Source of the DNA: Zobellia galactanivorans
GTDB taxonomy: Bacteria; Bacteroidota; Bacteroidia; Flavobacteriales; Flavobacteriaceae
NCBI RefSeq assembly: GCF_000973105.1
Contig: NC_015844.1
Location: forward strand, 4,336,501 to 4,400,500
Direction of reading: 5' to 3'
Length of the DNA stretch: 64,000 nt
Below are positions 63,013 to 64,000 of the stretch, in pieces. Made by a program: the position numbers and the translations under genes. The notes under the pieces were generated by a model. That model worked only from the letters and a program-made list of their open reading frames with translations, made no database searches and was not told the origin of the DNA. How positions within the stretch are numbered: the first letter of the stretch is position 1; each line of letters begins with the position of its first letter.

Positions 63013-63047
63013 AGGGGGCAGGTCGTGCAAGAATTTTGTTAACGCGT

Positions 63048-63986
63048 TCAGTGCTTTTGGGTCTCCTTTACATAGTCGGCTATCTCTTTGGCAATAAGGG
63101 CTCGACCGTGTGCGTTCCAGTGGTGGTCGTATATCAGGGTCGTAGGTTTCTTGGAGTTCTCAAAACTGGATGAAAAGTCAATGTACCGTATCCCATTGCT
63201 CTGACAGAAGTCCAAGAAGCGTTTACTGGTTTTTCTACGGTCTAGCAGCAGGGTGGTTTTAGTTTTGTCAAAACCGTAAAGGTGGATCAAGCTTTTGAAA
63301 TTGGCTATTCTTTTTTGGTCGCGTTTTAACTTTTCGTCTTCACTGTCTAGGGTAAGTTCATTGGTACGGTAGCCTTCTTTGGTGTCGTTAAAGGCTACGC
63401 CACGTTGGGCCAATTTTTTGAGGGGCTCTATAATCCCTATTTTGCTGCCGTAGGCCAGTAGTTTGATATTGTCGCGTATTTTAAAAAGGGTAGAGGAGAG
63501 CATTTTGATCCGGTCCTTATTTGGTTCGTAAACCCCTCGGTTTAAGTCGTTATCGTAATTTAGGTATAAGATGATTTGGTCTATGAGTTGAAAATCGTTC
63601 TTATAGGCATGTACCAAATGCATCTGGTTGGCAAAGTCATAGCCGGCGTATCCGTATTCATATACTTCTATACCTTCGGTCTGAATTTCAATTTGCTTGC
63701 CTATGGAGTTTGAAACGTCTTGGTGAAAACCTTCAATAAAGGAATCCCCGATCAAGGCCAGTTCAAACTTGTCCGCTGAAGGCGTGAACTCTCGGAAGGA
63801 ATTGAAGCCCGCCTTGTTGATATGGAATTCAGAGAAGTTTTGGTTTCTATTGCCTGTAACAGCGTATCCACTATGGTCGGGCACTCGTTTTTCAACTCCA
63901 TATGCATCAATAAAGCGAGGAGGGTCTTCGGTATAGAGATGGAATACCCTTACGATCACTTCCAATAATAGGAGGATCAGAAGCAT
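63048..63986 (-). CDS. SGNH/GDSL-type hydrolase (AlgJ/AlgX-like), open at the right edge
   Basis: The protein has an N-terminal membrane segment (about 1-17) followed by an SGNH hydrolase fold. The nucleophile Ser is in the GDSFIEG motif (80-86) and the C-terminal D-H-H-W-N box (D287, H289, W290) matches the DxHW signature of alginate-acetylation proteins AlgJ/AlgX. Such enzymes add or remove O-acetyl groups on polysaccharides. The frame remains open above the ATG at 63986 to the end of the window (SVLY...), so the true start may lie outside. With its downstream acyltransferase and HAD neighbours it suggests glycan decoration at the cell surface. Confidence 0.82.
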   Translation of the reverse strand: MLLILLLLEVIVRVFHLYTEDPPRFIDAYGVEKRVPDHSGYAVTGNRNQNFSEFHINKAGFNSFREFTPSADKFELALIGDSFIEGFHQDVSNSIGKQIEIQTEGIEVYEYGYAGYDFANQMHLVHAYKNDFQLIDQIILYLNYDNDLNRGVYEPNKDRIKMLSSTLFKIRDNIKLLAYGSKIGIIEPLKKLAQRGVAFNDTKEGYRTNELTLDSEDEKLKRDQKRIANFKSLIHLYGFDKTKTTLLLDRRKTSKRFLDFCQSNGIRYIDFSSSFENSKKPTTLIYDHHWNAHGRALIAKEIADYVKETQKH

Positions 63987-64000
63987 ATAGAGAACGGATT

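Overview
The window is a gene-dense stretch of chromosome from a member of the Bacteroidota, almost certainly a marine Flavobacteriaceae (Zobellia/Maribacter-like; the genus is an inference). The signs are a giant secreted protein ending in a type B sorting domain of the type IX secretion system (T9SS), the long Bacteroidota form of signal peptidase I, a DUF5683-parAB-dapB-lepB neighbourhood, a BshA bacillithiol enzyme, Bacteroidota-style TANNTTTG -7 boxes, and several TTG/GTG starts. I see no tRNA, rRNA, insertion sequence, prophage or CRISPR array. Forty-five protein genes are called; the first (moeA) and last (SGNH hydrolase) are cut or open at the window edges.

Layout. 1-7.3 kb (all minus): moeA (partial), lepB, dapB, a DUF5683 protein, parB, parA, a 413-bp gap, a FtsB/DivIC-like protein and uridine kinase. 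7.4-8.6 kb: a plus-strand Bcr/CflA exporter. 8.7-12.7 kb (minus): acetate uptake and activation, consisting of a DUF4212 small subunit, a sodium:solute symporter and acetyl-CoA synthetase. 12.8-20.7 kb: a peptidoglycan-recycling island. AmpG-like permease, NagZ-like glucosaminidase and AnmK overlap in one minus operon. A NagB-PIG-L fusion faces a plus-strand deoR-murQ pair across a shared regulatory gap. 20.7-22.2 kb: cytochrome c and a lipoprotein sugar dehydrogenase. 22.4-31.1 kb: a 2927-residue SprB-repeat protein, followed by a strong terminator and a lipoprotein esterase. 32.2-37.2 kb (minus): THUMP-like methyltransferase, AI-2E transporter, DUF4159 protein, rsmE and tsaD. 37.3-44.9 kb (plus): tamB, pfkA-gapA and a GlcNAc-kinase-like protein. 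45-48.2 kb (minus): RidA and an LptD-like protein. 48.3-59.5 kb (plus): amidase, MlaD, two Fe-S proteins, a small conserved protein, a GH3/beta-lactamase fusion, bshA, a PrcB-like lipoprotein and an OmpA-family protein. 59.5-64 kb (minus): a surface-glycan-like group of HAD protein, FemAB/GNAT-like acyltransferase and SGNH hydrolase.

How the genes fit together. The main theme is the cell envelope. The island at 12.8-20.7 kb encodes import of anhydro-muropeptides, removal of GlcNAc, phosphorylation of anhydroMurNAc, lactyl-ether cleavage and deamination to fructose-6-phosphate. The GlcNAc kinase homologue at 44 kb and the secreted GH3/serine-hydrolase fusion at 53.5 kb would feed or complement that route. 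pfkA and gapA take the product into glycolysis. tamB, lptD, mlaD, ompA and the amidase serve outer-membrane and wall upkeep. The least understood unit is the pair of heterodisulfide-reductase-like Fe-S proteins placed directly behind mlaD, and the most suggestive enzyme is the NagB-PIG-L fusion, which may merge the NagA and NagB steps.
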